Of a stretch of DNA of 64,000 bases, positions 37,666 through 49,464 are shown piece by piece. Made by a program: the position numbers and the translations under genes. The stretch is from contig CM043875.1 of the NCBI GenBank assembly GCA_023846275.1, forward strand, positions 6,584,626 through 6,648,625. The letters run 5' to 3'. Position 1 is the first letter of the stretch; each line of letters opens with the position of its first letter. The stretch is from Vanilla planifolia. Taxonomy: Eukaryota; Streptophyta; Magnoliopsida; Asparagales; Orchidaceae. The notes under the pieces were generated by a model. The model was given only the letters and a program-made list of their open reading frames with translations. It ran no database searches and had not been told where the DNA came from.

Positions 37666-38030
37666 TTAACCTAATCTTTTTCTTAGTTGTTTGATTTCAC
37701 TTGCCAAAATCCTCATTAGAATTTTCTCATAGCTCAAATCTAGTGTCACCTGCATGATATATGGATTATTCTCTATCGTATGTGTAAGATTTGCCACATA
37801 TTTTCTCAAAGAGGATATATGGAATACATTATGTACTCCAGTCATAACAAAACATAAGGCCACCTTGTATGTAGCCACAAAGCCACACCAATTATTTCAA
37901 TTATATAAAAAAATTCTAATATATCCTGGATTAAATTTCCTTCTCTTATTGTATCATCCACAATTTCTACTTACTATTTTGTGCTCATGTACTCGAAATT
38001 GAAATGTTGACCTTTTTTAAATTTTTCTTA
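37666..38030 (-). pseudogene. Integrase C-terminus of the outer Ty3 element
   Basis: A 70-residue open piece (37666-37878) contains GVHNVFHISSLRKYV and ILASEIKQLRKR. This is the conserved integrase C-terminal region of plant Ty3/gypsy elements. Upstream coding similarity continues to about 38030 with frameshifts, then stops abruptly just before the LTR at 38089. The domain is thus split by a later insertion. The fragment is non-functional. Confidence 0.8.
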
Positions 38031-38088
38031 AATAAAATAAAATATTATTAATTTGGTCATGCCATATAAAGCATGCCAATTGCAATAA

Positions 38089-39077
38089 TGTTAGGTTTTG
38101 ATGATGGGTATTTGTTTGAAATGAGCGCATCCCATTTAAATTGTTGAATCTAAGGGAAAGTATAAGATTTAGTTTTTTTTAAAAAAAAGTTGTATGTTTT
38201 GTTTTAATCCTCTACCTTGTTAGAAGTTGAATATGAGTTTCTTTTTCATTTTTCCTTAAGCAACATGGAGGGGAATTTTAATCTTTGAGCAAATGTACTA
38301 GCTTAAGAGTGTTAGCTTGGGATCAAAACTAGAATTTAGGGTAGGATTTCAAGCATGTGAAACTACAATTAAAGTTTGTGTCTATGGAACATGAGAGGAA
38401 GAGTTGTCTTGTAGTTTAGCAATGAGAATGTTGAGGCATGCTATTGCTTTATTAAAAAAAGATCAAAGGAAAGCTGGTGGTTGAAATGAAACTTCTTGAA
38501 AAGCTTGAGAGAAGGAGCAAAAAATTTGAGAGTTGTGAGGTTTCCTTGTGAACTATGCTACTTTGTTATAGAAGCAAAAAATCAAAGAAGCACTCAAGTA
38601 GGAGAGTTGTTGTAAATAAGGAGCTGTAGTTATTGCTTTCATCAAAATAAGGAGATTGAAGTTGTGGTTGCAAGGTCAAAGGAATTGTTTGTAGTTGTTT
38701 CTCTTGTGGGGGGTGAGCTTCTTATGTTTGTTGCTATGTTTTCTTGCTAGTGAATGGTGAATGGCCTCTTAACAACTATGAGAAAAAGAAATATGATACA
38801 CCTAATTTGGATCTACAAATATTGAAACCATTTTCTTTAATAACTTTAAAAAGTTTAAATAAGGTAAATGAACACATAGATTACAAACATAAATTTCATT
38901 CAAAGAGAAAGTGCACAACATGAAATTGCTCTCATAGTATAAATAAAATGTAAAATGACTAAAGTTAAATTAATACATAAAACTATCATAATAGCATCAT
39001 ACATCACATGTGGTTCAACTCCTAATTCAACCATATAAGTTAATGTAAAAAAAACTATAAAGTAAGCATCTCTCTCA
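38089..39077 (-). repeat. 3' LTR of an inner Ty3/gypsy element
   Basis: On the plus strand it begins TGTTAGGTTTTG and ends TCTCTCA, so it has TG...CA ends in either direction. A purine tract (minus strand TGTAAGGGGGCAA, 39078-39090) abuts its right end and an integrase pseudogene lies beyond it. It interrupts the outer element's integrase. The matching 5' LTR was not found, so the inner element is truncated on the other side. Alternatively it could be a copia-type LTR, since TGTTAGGTTTTGATGATG is also seen in that group. Confidence 0.5.
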
Positions 39078-39090
39078 TTGCCCCCTTACA
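39078..39090 (-). other. Polypurine tract of the inner Ty3 element
   Basis: TGTAAGGGGGCAA on the minus strand directly precedes the LTR start at 39077. Confidence 0.55.
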
Positions 39091-39149
39091 TTTTCGTGAT
39101 GTACATTATCATTTTCTAAAATTATTAAACCCAAATAAGATGAGTCAAT

Positions 39150-40230
39150 CATCATAAGATATAAGAATTTCTATATTCTTTTGTTTTTTGTATTCTTTAT
39201 TAAAACAAATTCTATGTTTTCTTCATAGCTCAAATATGGCCATAGTTCTATAATATTTGGATCATATGTGGCCACATGGGTAATATCTATACATATTTAA
39301 TTAATGATGAATTATGGAATATGTATGTATTTGTATTAAAGATACTAGTAAAGTAACCTTGTAAGCAACCTCACCAACCCTTTTAATGAATTGGAATGGA
39401 CCAATGTATTTAGGTTTTCACTTTTTACCTTAACAAATCTGGTAACTCTTCTCATGGGACTTTAATAAAGACATGATTTCCTTCTTAAAATTGTACCTTC
39501 TTGTGTTTAGAATTGTAACATTTTCTATGAAAGTCTTATGCCATTTGAAATTTATCTCTAACAAATTGTACTTTCTCAATGGTCACTGAAACTATCTCTA
39601 GCATTACTAATACCTTTTTTAATTTATCACCAACACAATGGAGATTAACACTTGCTCTAATAAAGTACTTCAAATGGATTTATATTAATACTTGATTGAT
39701 AACTACTATAATACATAAATTAAATTGTTATTAAGTATGCATCCTAATTATAATTAAAATCAAATATGTCCTCCAATGTCTTAGTATTTCTTTTAGTTCG
39801 ACTATACATCTATAGATGTAATGTTGGACTAAATTTTAGTTGAGTCTCAAAAGCATCTGATATCTTCTTCCAAAAATGAGGGAGATAAATTTTTATTCTT
39901 AATATAATACAGTATATTTTGGAATCTCATGTAGTTTCATTATTTCATTCACATAGATTTGAGCTAACTTTTCTATTATATGTGTGATTCTTACTAGAAA
40001 AGAATGATCCAACTTTATGAGTCGATGTATAATTACTTAGATAACATCTTTCCCTTGGTTAGTCTTGGGTAAACCAATACAAAGTTCATGAATATATTTT
40101 CTCATTTTCATATGGCGTTAAGAAGTGGTTGAAGCAATTTACTTAGTTTTTGGTGTTCTTCTTTGACTTTTTCATAGATTAAGAATCTGCTTGTAAATAT
40201 GTAATAAAGGCTTCAACAATAGAAGTATAA
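39150..40230 (-). pseudogene. Integrase remnant of the inner Ty3 element
   Basis: The minus strand at 39361-39410 reads KYIGPFQFIKRVGEVAYK, a hallmark of the Ty3/gypsy integrase C-terminal region. The segment just upstream (39430-39500) reads FKEGNHVFIKV in another frame, the usual preceding motif. Because GEVAYK also has its own equivalent at 37878 and above, two different pol copies lie side by side here. Stops and frameshifts are frequent. Confidence 0.72.
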
Positions 40231-40319
40231 CTAAGTTTTTGGTGTTCTTCTTTGACTTTTTCATAGATTAAGAATCTGCTTGTAAATATGTAATAAAGGC
40301 TTCAACAATAGAAGTATAC
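40142..40319. repeat. 89-bp tandem duplication inside pol
   Basis: The unit beginning 'AGTTTTTGGTGTTCTTCTTT' at 40145 is repeated at 40234. I see no difference over at least 84 bases. The duplication is therefore much younger than the decayed pol sequence around it. Confidence 0.95.
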
Positions 40320-41009
40320 CTAAGAACTAACACCAAATATGTAGTGCCTCCAAATTTGAGCTCAAAGATTATGACAACTAATTCCAAAGAGTGAATAAGG
40401 TAGTTCTTCTCATAGAGTCATAATTATTAGGAAGTATAAGCAACAATCCTTTTATTTTACATCAAAATAGCACATACTCTTGTAAAAATACATCTAAAAA
40501 CAATAAAACTCTTTATCATTCTAAGGTATTGCCAATACTAGTAATGATGTCAATTTCTCCATTAGAGTCTGAAAACTATTCTCATAATCTACATTAGAAA
40601 TGAGAGGAAGCACTCTTTGGGCCTAGGGTACCACTATCTAAAAAAATATTTGACAAATTTTCAATAATAACATGTTAAATCAAGGAAAAATTTGATGTCA
40701 TAACAATAGTGGATTTGGCCAATTAGCTACCACTACAACCTTCTATAAATCAACAAATAGCCAATCTAAAATGATTGTTTTCCAAACCTGAGACACTAGA
40801 TAACCAAAAATTATATTTGGAGAATTTTGCATACAATTGACTATTCTTGAACTTCTATATTACAATGTGTAAATGCCTTCTACAATCTTCAATGCTTTAG
40901 GAAAAAATTAGAATATCATTGATAAATCGCAAGGTTTATAAAAGTAGATAGTGCATTAGTTAATTCAAATGGAAGTATTAAATACATAATGATCATATCT
41001 AAGCTAAAA

Positions 41010-41280
41010 TATTGTTTTCTATATATCTTTCTTCTTTGTCTAAAGCTAATGATACCTTTATTGTAAATAAGTCTTTAAGAACACTTCCACCTCTTAATGT
41101 TGATCAAAGAGCCCATCTATATAAGAAATTGGATACTTGCTCTTCATGGTTATTCTATTCAATTCTCTATAGTCTATGAACATGTGTAAACTTCCATCTT
41201 TTTTATTAACAAATAAAACTAGTGCTCTCCAAAGAGGGACACTTGGTCTAATATTACCTTGTCCAACATAACATGAACAT
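41010..41280 (-). pseudogene. Reverse transcriptase remnant of the inner Ty3 element
   Basis: The minus strand reads [20 protein letters not shown] followed by [20 protein letters not shown], the N-terminal fingers and palm region of Ty3/gypsy RT. It is followed by stops and frameshifts; the catalytic YxDD region further left (about 40800-41000) could not be read. RNase H would lie between here and 40230. Sequence to the right, up to the copia LTR at 42070, is unassigned. Confidence 0.82.
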
Positions 41281-42069
41281 GAACATTCGTCTCTTAGAGT
41301 TCTACTAGTTCCATTCTTTACAGTGCCTTAGATATGGATTTTGCTTCATGAATTAAGTCAATAGAAAATTCAATCTCTTGATCAAGAGATAGTTCTGATA
41401 AATCTAAGAGAAATACTTTAAAGTAATTGAATATTATTGGCACATCTAGTAACTTCTAGTCTTCCTTTGTTAATTATCTATATTGAACTAAGAAAAGCTC
41501 CAAACCATTTCTAAATTAATTTCTTCTCTATTAATGTCAAAATTAAAAGAATTTGCTAGCTATTATTAAAATAAACCATTTTAGAGCCATATAATAAGAT
41601 GATTATTATTTTTTTATTCTATTGATCTATAATAACTCTTTGAGTTACCAATTAGTTCATGCTCAAAAATATACCAAATTTTTTTGAATTATGATCAGTG
41701 GGGAATCTTAACTATCCATTGACTTTTATGTTCTCTTGTATCTAGTTATTTACTTGATTCTTCATATGTTCCACTCATTATTCACAATTGATAATTTATC
41801 CAATTTCATTTACACTTATTCAAATCCATTAAGATTTTTAAATTAATTAAATTGTTCTTACACGTGATTTTTTTAATTTATCTCAAATAATTTCCATTTG
41901 CTAACTCCACTCCTATAAAATTTCTTAAATCATTTTAAGATATTTCTTCTTTCTTTTATTCTTAGCATACCTTATGTGGTGACCAATTTCTATTTAAATT
42001 TCTAATGTTTTATATGGGTTCTACATCCACATAGTAAAACATAATCAACAAATAACATAACAACAAACA

Positions 42070-42720
42070 ATGATAAAATAAATATTTTTTCTTTTTGACA
42101 TTTTTTGGACTATAAATAGAGATCATTTACCAACATTTGCATTTGATATATCAACTTGAAAATTTTCAAAAATACTCAAAAGAAGTCCAAAATCGAGAGC
42201 ATTAATTTCAGCATGTTTGTGGGAGCTACGAGTTCTTTAATTTCTTGTTTGTACTACTCTCTTCTATAATCATTTTTAAGTAATATGTATATCAATAGTT
42301 TAATGTGCCACTCTTTCTTGAAGATTTAAAGGTGTAGAAATTTTTTTATGTGCCAATTTTTGTAAAGCCTTTAATTTTTCCTTGTAGCCAAATTTTGTAG
42401 ATTTTGGTGTCTCAATGAAGCATCGATTTGTAATTGGTTTATCCTTATCGACCTCAGCAAAAAGGAGTGATTAGTGGTTGACCAATCAATGATCGGGAGT
42501 GGATGTAGATATGTTTTATGGTCGAATCACCTAAAAAAACTTGGTGTCTTTCTTTTTATTATTGTGTATTTTTTTTCTTTTTATTTTGTAGGATAAGCTT
42601 TCTAAAAATTTATTTTTATTTCTAAACGTAGTTTTTTCTTTATTTAAAAAGTTTTTAAACAAAATTGTCAAATGCATAATTCACCCCTTCTCTCTTGTGC
42701 ATTGTCTCACATGATTTACA
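42070..42720 (+). repeat. 5' LTR of the copia element
   Basis: It is similar throughout to about 47738-48399 in the same orientation ('AACTTGAAA-TTTTCAAAAATA', 'TGTATATCAATAGTTTA', 'TTGTAGATTTTGGTGTCTCA'). It ends TTTACA, directly before the PBS. Its start is less clear than that of the 3' copy (TGTTGGGACAATT), so it may be truncated. Confidence 0.82.
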
Positions 42721-42725
42721 TCAAG

Positions 42726-42737
42726 TGATATCAAAGC
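42726..42737 (+). other. PBS of the copia element
   Basis: TGATATCAAAGC differs by two bases from the tRNA-Met complement TGGTATCAGAGC and lies five bases after the LTR. Confidence 0.8.
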
Positions 42738-42814
42738 AAACTACACTAAGGGAAAAATTTTCTAAGCGATATTTTTTTCATTTCTTATGTGTATTGAATT
42801 ATTTTTTATATTTT

Positions 42815-43560
42815 TTACTTCATAAATCCACCCATGTTTGATGGTCAAAACTTTGTTTTTAGAAAAATAAATTTAAATCTTTTATTTTAAATGTTAGTAT
42901 TGATTTATGATTATTATTTAAGCACCTTTTTATTGTTTCAAATGATTTTGATGAGAATTTTAGATGTTTAAGATAAAAAATACTAAATGAATGAAGTATC
43001 TATTTCATTTTGTCACAACAAATTGGAATTAAAATCTATAATCTAAAAACTTATTTTGAGACTATGTAAGAATTAAAGAATTTATATGACAAATAGGTTG
43101 AGCTTCTTATCTAAGTTAAAAAGAAAATGAAAAATTAAAAGAAGGAATAAAGAAAAAATAAGAGAGAAATCTTATGTAGCTTAAAAGCAAGCTCTTCATT
43201 CTAAGGTGCATAATATATTTCTTTCTCTAATATTGATACTCATATTGTTAGTGATGATGAATTATCTATTTCTTTTGATGAACTTATAGTTGAACATAAA
43301 AATTGATTAAGATGTATGCTAGACTTAAGGTGGAATATAACAAATAAGAGTATCATGTTTACTCATTAAAAAAGGTAATGTAATGAGCTTAAAGTTCAAA
43401 ATGAATAGCTTCAAAGTGATTTTCTTATACATATTACTCATTTGAGTACTTTACTAAGTAAAGTTGATAAATACTATACATCTTTATCTTTAAGCCATTC
43501 ATGTATTGATTCTTTAAAATATGAGAATGTTTTTAAGAAAAAAATTATTTTAAAAAAATT
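42815..43560 (+). pseudogene. Copia gag remnant
   Basis: Near 42822 the plus strand reads PPMFDGQNFVF, then a stop where Trp is expected, then KNKFKSF. This is the start of the copia capsid domain (UBN2/gag family). Further gag-like sequence, rich in Lys and Asn, continues with many stops. At about 44068 IWVPKFKT marks the end of gag and the protease side in SIRE-like copia elements. Confidence 0.65.
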
Positions 43561-44589
43561 GTAAAGATTGGTTTTATTAAAAAAAAAGTTAAATGATTTA
43601 AAAGAAAATTTGCTAGTGTACCTTCATATGCTTTTACTTCTAATGATTATCCTCATTCAAATATGCATTTACATGCTCTTTCTTTTACTAATATGAATAG
43701 AGACAATAGTGTTGTAAATGTAAAGTCTAATATTGCATCTCATTTAGCTCAAAAATATAGATTAAAATATTCATATATACATGTGAATAACAATAGAAGT
43801 TATTCTATTTCATATATGTAAAAGCATGTTCATCACATAATTATATGATAAGAAATAGTTTTAATTTGCATAAATTTTATTTTTATACTAAATCTCATGT
43901 TGTATACAATTATTGTGATAACTAGAAAGATATTTCTTATCATTACTTAATTAGAAAATTCATATATTTAAAGTAAGATAAATATGAATGGATTCCTAAG
44001 AAAATATGTTTAAGAAATACCTTTGTAAAAGCACCTCAATTACCCATTACCACAACTAAATCCGAGATGATTTGGGTTCCAAAATTTAAAACTTGATAGT
44101 TGTATTGATGTGTCTCTATAATTAAGACCTATAAAGACCAGCCTTGCCTTATGAGTTTGCTTATGACTCACAAAATAAGAGTGGCCCTTATTTTTAAGAT
44201 AAATGGTTTAATCTTCTAAGTAACTTAGGTAGAATTATTCAATATCTCTTTAGAAAAATTAGATAGATCATGTTTCATATATAACTTGAATGTCAAATGT
44301 TAGCTACTTAGAAGAATTTTAAGAAAATGAGAGTATCATGACTATGATATTTTTTTGTTATAATGAAGAACTAGATCAAGATAATCTTATACTTAGATTA
44401 TTTATTTGTTTATATAAACAATATGAATCTATTTAGAGTGTTATTAAAGTCATGTATACTTAGTTAAATTAGTGATTACATGAAAAGTAAGTGAAAAATG
44501 CTTTTTGGAATGACATAAGCTATGAATTTTAGAAAAACAATTTTAAAAATTTAACTTGGAACTAATGTCCTAAGTAGTATTCATACATG

Positions 44590-45340
44590 TTAGCTCTTAG
44601 ATGTTTTGTTCAAAATTAAAGACATTGCCACTAAGAAACCATTAGAGCTTATTCACATACAACTATTTGATCTTATTTATCCGAAAAGTCTTAGTAGAAG
44701 CAATTGTAGATTGATAGTTGTAAATGATTTTACTATGTTTAATTAGATTCTTTTTTTAAGAAACAAAAGTGAAGTATTTGAAAAGTTTGTAACTTTTTTC
44801 ACTAAGATTGAGAAGAAGCATGAGGTTAGTTTAGTTCCATTAGGAGTGATATAGAGGAGAATTCAAGAATGAATTATTTAATGATTCTTATAATAAAAAT
44901 AGAGTGTTACATACCATTTCTACACCTAGGGACCCTTAGCAAAATGGTGTACTTGAGAGAAAGAATAGAATCTTATTGGATGCCAAGAGGTGTATGTTTA
45001 ATGATTATAATGTCCCTAAATATTTTTTGTTTGAGGTAGTTAATATTATTTATTGCATTTAATAAAATAATATGTAGAACTTTGTTAGATATTTTTCTAT
45101 TTGAGTTTCTTTATGAAAAGAAGCCTAAAGTATCCCATTTTCGTGTGTTTGGATGCAAATATTTTATTTTAAATAATAAAAAAATTTAGATAAATTTGAT
45201 GCCAAGTCTGATGAAGAGATCTTTTCAAGATACTTACTAATAAAGTATTTAGAATATATAACAAGAGAATACTAGTTATGAAAGAGACAATCTATTTTAA
45301 GTTTAATGAATCTCTTATTGAAGCATTTAATAATCATCAT
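44590..45340 (+). pseudogene. Copia integrase remnant
   Basis: The plus strand reads KKPLELIHIQLFDLIYPKSL then LIVVNDFTMFN, the start of the integrase core. Near 44915-44975 comes PRDP, a stop, then QNGVLERKNRILL, the conserved 'PQQNGVVERKN' block with its first Gln codon as TAG. Near 45125-45170 KKPKVSHFRVFGCKYFIL matches the following conserved block. The domain order confirms Ty1/copia. It is inactive. Confidence 0.85.
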
Positions 45341-45449
45341 CAAGATGATCAACTTAATGAATTAGAAGATTTAAGCCTTGAAAAAGAAAGATTAGATAAT
45401 ATAATTAAAGCTAATGAACTAATAAAAGAAGCAAATTAGATTGAAAAGC

Positions 45450-45800
45450 AATTGAGACATTCTCAAGATCATCCTAATGAGTTGATCATAGGAGATGTAA
45501 GTGAGAAAATTAGAACTAAGCTACTTTAATCATGCAACATTTGTATCGAACTTTGAAAAAAAAATGCTTTTGAAGATGAGCATTGGATTATTACAATGAA
45601 TAAAGAGTTGGTATAATTTGAGAGAAATTAAGTATGAGATCTTGTAATAAATTAATCATTTATATAAAATATGTTTTAAAAAATAAGTTAGATAAAAATA
45701 AATAAGTTGTTAAGAATAAAGCTAAATTAGTAACCAAAGTCTATTATTATTAAGTTAAAAGATTATATATAGATGAGACATTTGCTCTTTATATTTGATT
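45450..45800 (+). pseudogene. Copia reverse transcriptase N-terminus, truncated
   Basis: The sequence reads HPNELIIGDVSEKIRTK, then DEHWIITMNKELVQFE, then VVKNKAKLVTKVYYY and YIDETFAL. These are the ordered N-terminal blocks of copia RT up to the 'DETFAPV' block. Directly afterwards (about 45800-45810) the sequence continues with RNase H, so the rest of RT is gone. Confidence 0.82.
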
Positions 45801-45804
45801 TAAT

Positions 45805-46120
45805 AGCCAATACAGATGTCAACTTTACTGATAACAAGACTAATAGAAAGAGTATCTATAATATGTGACAATTGATTAGTGATTCACTAATTTCTTAGAC
45901 AAATAAAAAAATAATTATGATATTATCAATAATAGAGATTGAGTACATTGTTATAAATAGTTGTGTTGCACATGTTTTATAGTTTAAATAATAGTTTTTA
46001 AATTATGGCTTAAAATTTACCAAAATTCTAATATTTTATGATAATTTAAGTATAATTTTCTTATCTAATGATCCTATTTAGAACTTAAGAAAAAACACAG
46101 AGTTAAGAACAAAAAAATAA
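45805..46120 (+). pseudogene. Copia RNase H remnant
   Basis: The sequence reads DVNFTDNKTNRKSIYNM, a stop, QLISDSLIS, a stop, TNKK and SIIEIEYIV, then in the next frame GLKFTKIPIFYDNLSIIF. These match the copia RNase H blocks 'DADFAG...RKSTSG', 'SW.SKKQ..VALSTAEAEY' and 'I.CDN.SAI'. Two Trp codons are stops by G-to-A change. It follows immediately after RT block DETFA because of the internal deletion. Confidence 0.82.
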
Positions 46121-46319
46121 TTTAGTTATCATTTGCTCCATCTTGTACCTGATCAGTTGATTTTTTTTAACCAAGCCATTAGCTACCAAAGCATCTCATA
46201 GACTTAAATTGAGCTTACATGTAATTAACCCCTTTGAATGATTACCAAAAAAGAAAGAACTTAACACTAGAATTTAAAGAGAGCATAAATTAAAATTCAA
46301 AGGGAGTACATGCTATCAA

Positions 46320-46490
46320 TTAGGGGGAGCTATAATATTAAATATTATATTGCATAATTTTTTTTATTTTGATAGATGTTAATTTCTTATTATTATATTT
46401 TTTAATATTATATATTATACATTTAATTATAGTATTGGTTTTGTAATCATCAAGGAGAGAATTATTGTCTCCTTTGATGTGATGATCATA
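46320..46490 (+). other. Possible polypurine tracts of the copia element
   Basis: GGGGGAG at about 46324 and AAGGAGAGAATTATTGTC at about 46452 resemble the PPT/LTR boundary of copia elements. If the second is genuine, the 3' LTR would start near 46467 and be about 1.9 kb, which would make the 5' LTR truncated. Both readings remain open. Confidence 0.35.
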
Positions 46491-46879
46491 AAACCAAATT
46501 AAATATTACTAATCTCTTATTTAGCTCAGTGTTGTTTGAGTTTAATCTTAAGATATTATTATAACAATTTAGATTTATTGGAGTAAGGATTACAGCAACT
46601 AAAGTAGATAGAGATTGAAGGCTTAACTTATTAATTTTAGAGCCAATGACAAACTCTTTACAGAGTGACTAATCCATAAAGAACTACATTTCTAAACATT
46701 TATATCGTTAACATGGTAAATCTTTCTTTTTTTTACAATTGTGACACCTAGAATAATCATCGTCATTTATACATATTTGAGTTGGATTTTTCGTGATGCA
46801 TTAAGTTACATTTGGTCTCAAAAATTAAGTTTTAAAATTTTAAAATCTTATAAAAAATTTTAATATAAATAAAAATTAA

Positions 46880-47735
46880 AAATTAAAAATTAAAAAATGC
46901 CTAAGGTCCCACTCCTTTGCCAAGCCCAAAGGCTTAGGGCAAATGGCCTGTAGTGCTCAGCACTGGGAATTGAGGAGCCACAACTAAGGATACCAAAAGA
47001 AACCAAGTCAGGCCAGGCCCGAGTTTTGGTTAGGGTACAAATCCTATAGTGGCTTGAATTAAAATAGGTTAAGAAATCACTCATGCACCATGTTTAGACA
47101 TAACAAGTTAAGTTAAGCTTGTTAAGTAATTGGATCGAGTCAAGGGTGACCCATTTAAATATGCACACAAGTGTCTTGGGTCATAGCTTCCCAATAGCAC
47201 TAAGAGATAGCCAACATCATTAGTCTAACTTATATGTATAGAGAAAGGGTTATAAATGCTAAAGTTCACATACATGCTTGCAATGTTAAACTAAAGAATT
47301 GGCCATGTTTGTTTTCGAATTAGAGCAAATCAATGCCGTGTGATAGCTCATTTTCACGATTGAACAGCCACAATTGCATCTACCTTTTTTAACAGTAAAC
47401 TTCATCAACCCATCCATAGCTTGATCGCACGGCTAAGATCTTCTCTGTATTTGTAAATAATGCACTTCATCTAACCGTTTATCTAGAAAGCTTAACCAAA
47501 TGACTAAGAGCTTCCTCACCTTCTTGAACAGTGATCGTGTGCATTATTATCATCAATCCAGTAATCAGATCTAATGATCCAATTCAAATCCCACTATCAT
47601 TACATCTGAACCCTTTAATTATTATTCTAATCAGAAGATGCCTATTCCGTCCACTTAGATCAAATAATGTTGCCTTTCGCCTTCCTTTTTCGTTTCATAT
47701 TACAACTAGGTTTCAGAAAAGCCAATTCTAGCTGT
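46880..47735. other. GC-richer block between copia RNase H and 3' LTR homology
   Basis: This stretch has more balanced composition than its surroundings and no counterpart at the other LTR. It contains no credible gene; the frame at 46890-47084 is a chance one. It is either the 5' part of a long 3' LTR or an insertion. Confidence 0.4.
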
Positions 47736-47737
47736 TG

Positions 47738-48399
47738 GGACAATTATTTTTACATATTTTTGCATGAACTACAAATATAGATAATTTACCAATATTTAAA
47801 TTTGTTGAATCAACTTGAAATTTTCAAAAATATTCAAGAGAAGTACAAAACTGAGAGCATCAATTTCAACGTGCTTGTGAGAGAAACGAGTTCTTTCATT
47901 TCTTGTTTTTATAGCTTTGTTTTATGACTATTTCACATAATTTGGGTAACATGTATATCAATAGTTTATTGTTCCACTCTTTTTTGAAGGATTTAAAGGT
48001 GTAAGAATTTTTTTATTATGCCTAATTTTTCTAAAGATTTTGATTTTTTCTTGTAGCTAATTTTTGTAGATTTTGGTGTCTCATTGAAGCACCAATATAT
48101 AATTGATTTATCAATATTGGCCTCAATAAAAGGAATGGTTAGTAGAAGTCCGATAGATGATCAGGGATAGATGTAGGCACAAGTTTTAGCCAAACCATCT
48201 AAAAATCTTAATGCATTTTCGTTTATTGTTGTACAATTTTCTCTTTTTCATTTCGTCACACAATCTTCTTAAAAATAAATTTTTATTTTTAAATGTAAAT
48301 TTTTTTTCATTAATTAAAACTTTTTTCAAAATCAAAAACTTTTGGTAAATACCCAATTCACCCCTCCCCTCTTTTGCATTGTACCTCACATTATTCACA
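47738..48399 (+). repeat. 3' LTR (or its 3' part) of the copia element
   Basis: Direct repeat of 42070-42720. It begins TGTTGGGACAATT, a typical copia LTR start, and ends TTCACA. Confidence 0.78.
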
Positions 48400-49452
48400 T
48401 CAAAACTAGTCAAACTATTAAGTGAAAATATTTTGAAACCTTTCAAATCTAATTTAACTTTTCAATTTCTATTATTTAATTTCTTAAATGTCTATTTCTC
48501 TTCAAACTCTTACTCTTTTGAAAATCACTCAATCCATTAAATGAAAAAAGTTTTCAAATCTTTTAAATTCCTACTTATCCTTTAAACATTTATTATGTAA
48601 TTCCATCAACCACAATTTTGCAAGCTAGTTTCTAATCTAAAAAATTGAAAAAAAAATAATTTTTGGTTTTAATTAATACCTTAAGCTTGGTCAAATATCT
48701 TAACTTTTTTTGCAATTATCTTCCAAAAATTCATTGACCACTTGTAAAGTAATGTAATCTTCAAACTCTATAATTCATATATTTTTCATAATGGTTTGAC
48801 ATCATTGACTAATTCTAATATTTGTTTTAAGTATTCTTATAAATATTAACTTAATATTATTTTTCTATAAGTTTGACATCTTATTTAATAATCCACATGT
48901 CTAATTTTTACAAAATACATAAAAAATGTACTACTTCTCATTAAATGTTTATAAGTTTTTTTATGACAGTAGGTATTTTTTAATAAGTTTTTTTTCTAAA
49001 TTCATATTAATATTATTTCTCTTTAAGTTTAACTTCTCATTTAATGATCAATACACATCCAAATTACACAAAAAAATATATATTAGCTTTCTCATAAAAT
49101 ATACTATTTGTCATATTTTTTTAAAAAAATTTTGCTTCATTTAGTATTTTAATATTTTTACTAAAAATATTTATAATAATATTTTCACAACATTGGTGCT
49201 TCATTTTATGATTAATTTAAGTATAAATTTGACAAAATTTATACCATTAGTTTCATAATAATTTAAGCCTCGCAATTAGATGCTTACCTACCTTCTTTGT
49301 ACACAAGAAACTTTTTTGTGAGGATATATTATTTTTGGAATATTTGTACAATTTACAAAAAAATGATTACAATTCATAAAAGCATTTGTTAATGAAATTC
49401 CTGACCTCTGATGATATTGATGATTTTTTCCCTTCTTTAAGTTTTGATCCAT
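48400..49452. other. AT-rich Ty3 interior or spacer, unassigned
   Basis: No domain was recognised. Its place between the copia LTR and a PBS-like site suggests that it is interior of the interrupted Ty3 elements. Confidence 0.35.
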
Positions 49453-49464
49453 CCTCTAATACCA
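49453..49464 (-). other. PBS-like site
   Basis: The minus strand reads TGGTATTAGAGG, two bases from the tRNA-Met complement, next to the left end of the LTR-like block 49465-50261. Confidence 0.55.

Larger units (their letters stand above)
42070..48399 (+). mobile_element. Ty1/copia LTR retrotransposon, decayed and internally deleted
   Basis: Direct LTR-like repeats (42070-42720 and about 47738-48399) enclose PBS, gag, integrase, RT and RNase H remnants in that order, with integrase before RT as in Ty1/copia. All domains have stops and frameshifts, and the middle of RT including the YVDD box is missing. The end motif 'TTCACCCCTCCCCTCTT' and the domain style recall SIRE/Maximus-like copia elements (inference). 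It lies between the RT remnant of one Ty3 copy (41.3 kb) and Ty3 sequence on its right, so it probably inserted into a Ty3 element. Confidence 0.85.

Noticed and set aside
46890..47084. Open frame of 64 codons on the minus strand
   Set aside because: It has no recognisable motif and lies in the unassigned block beside the copia LTR.
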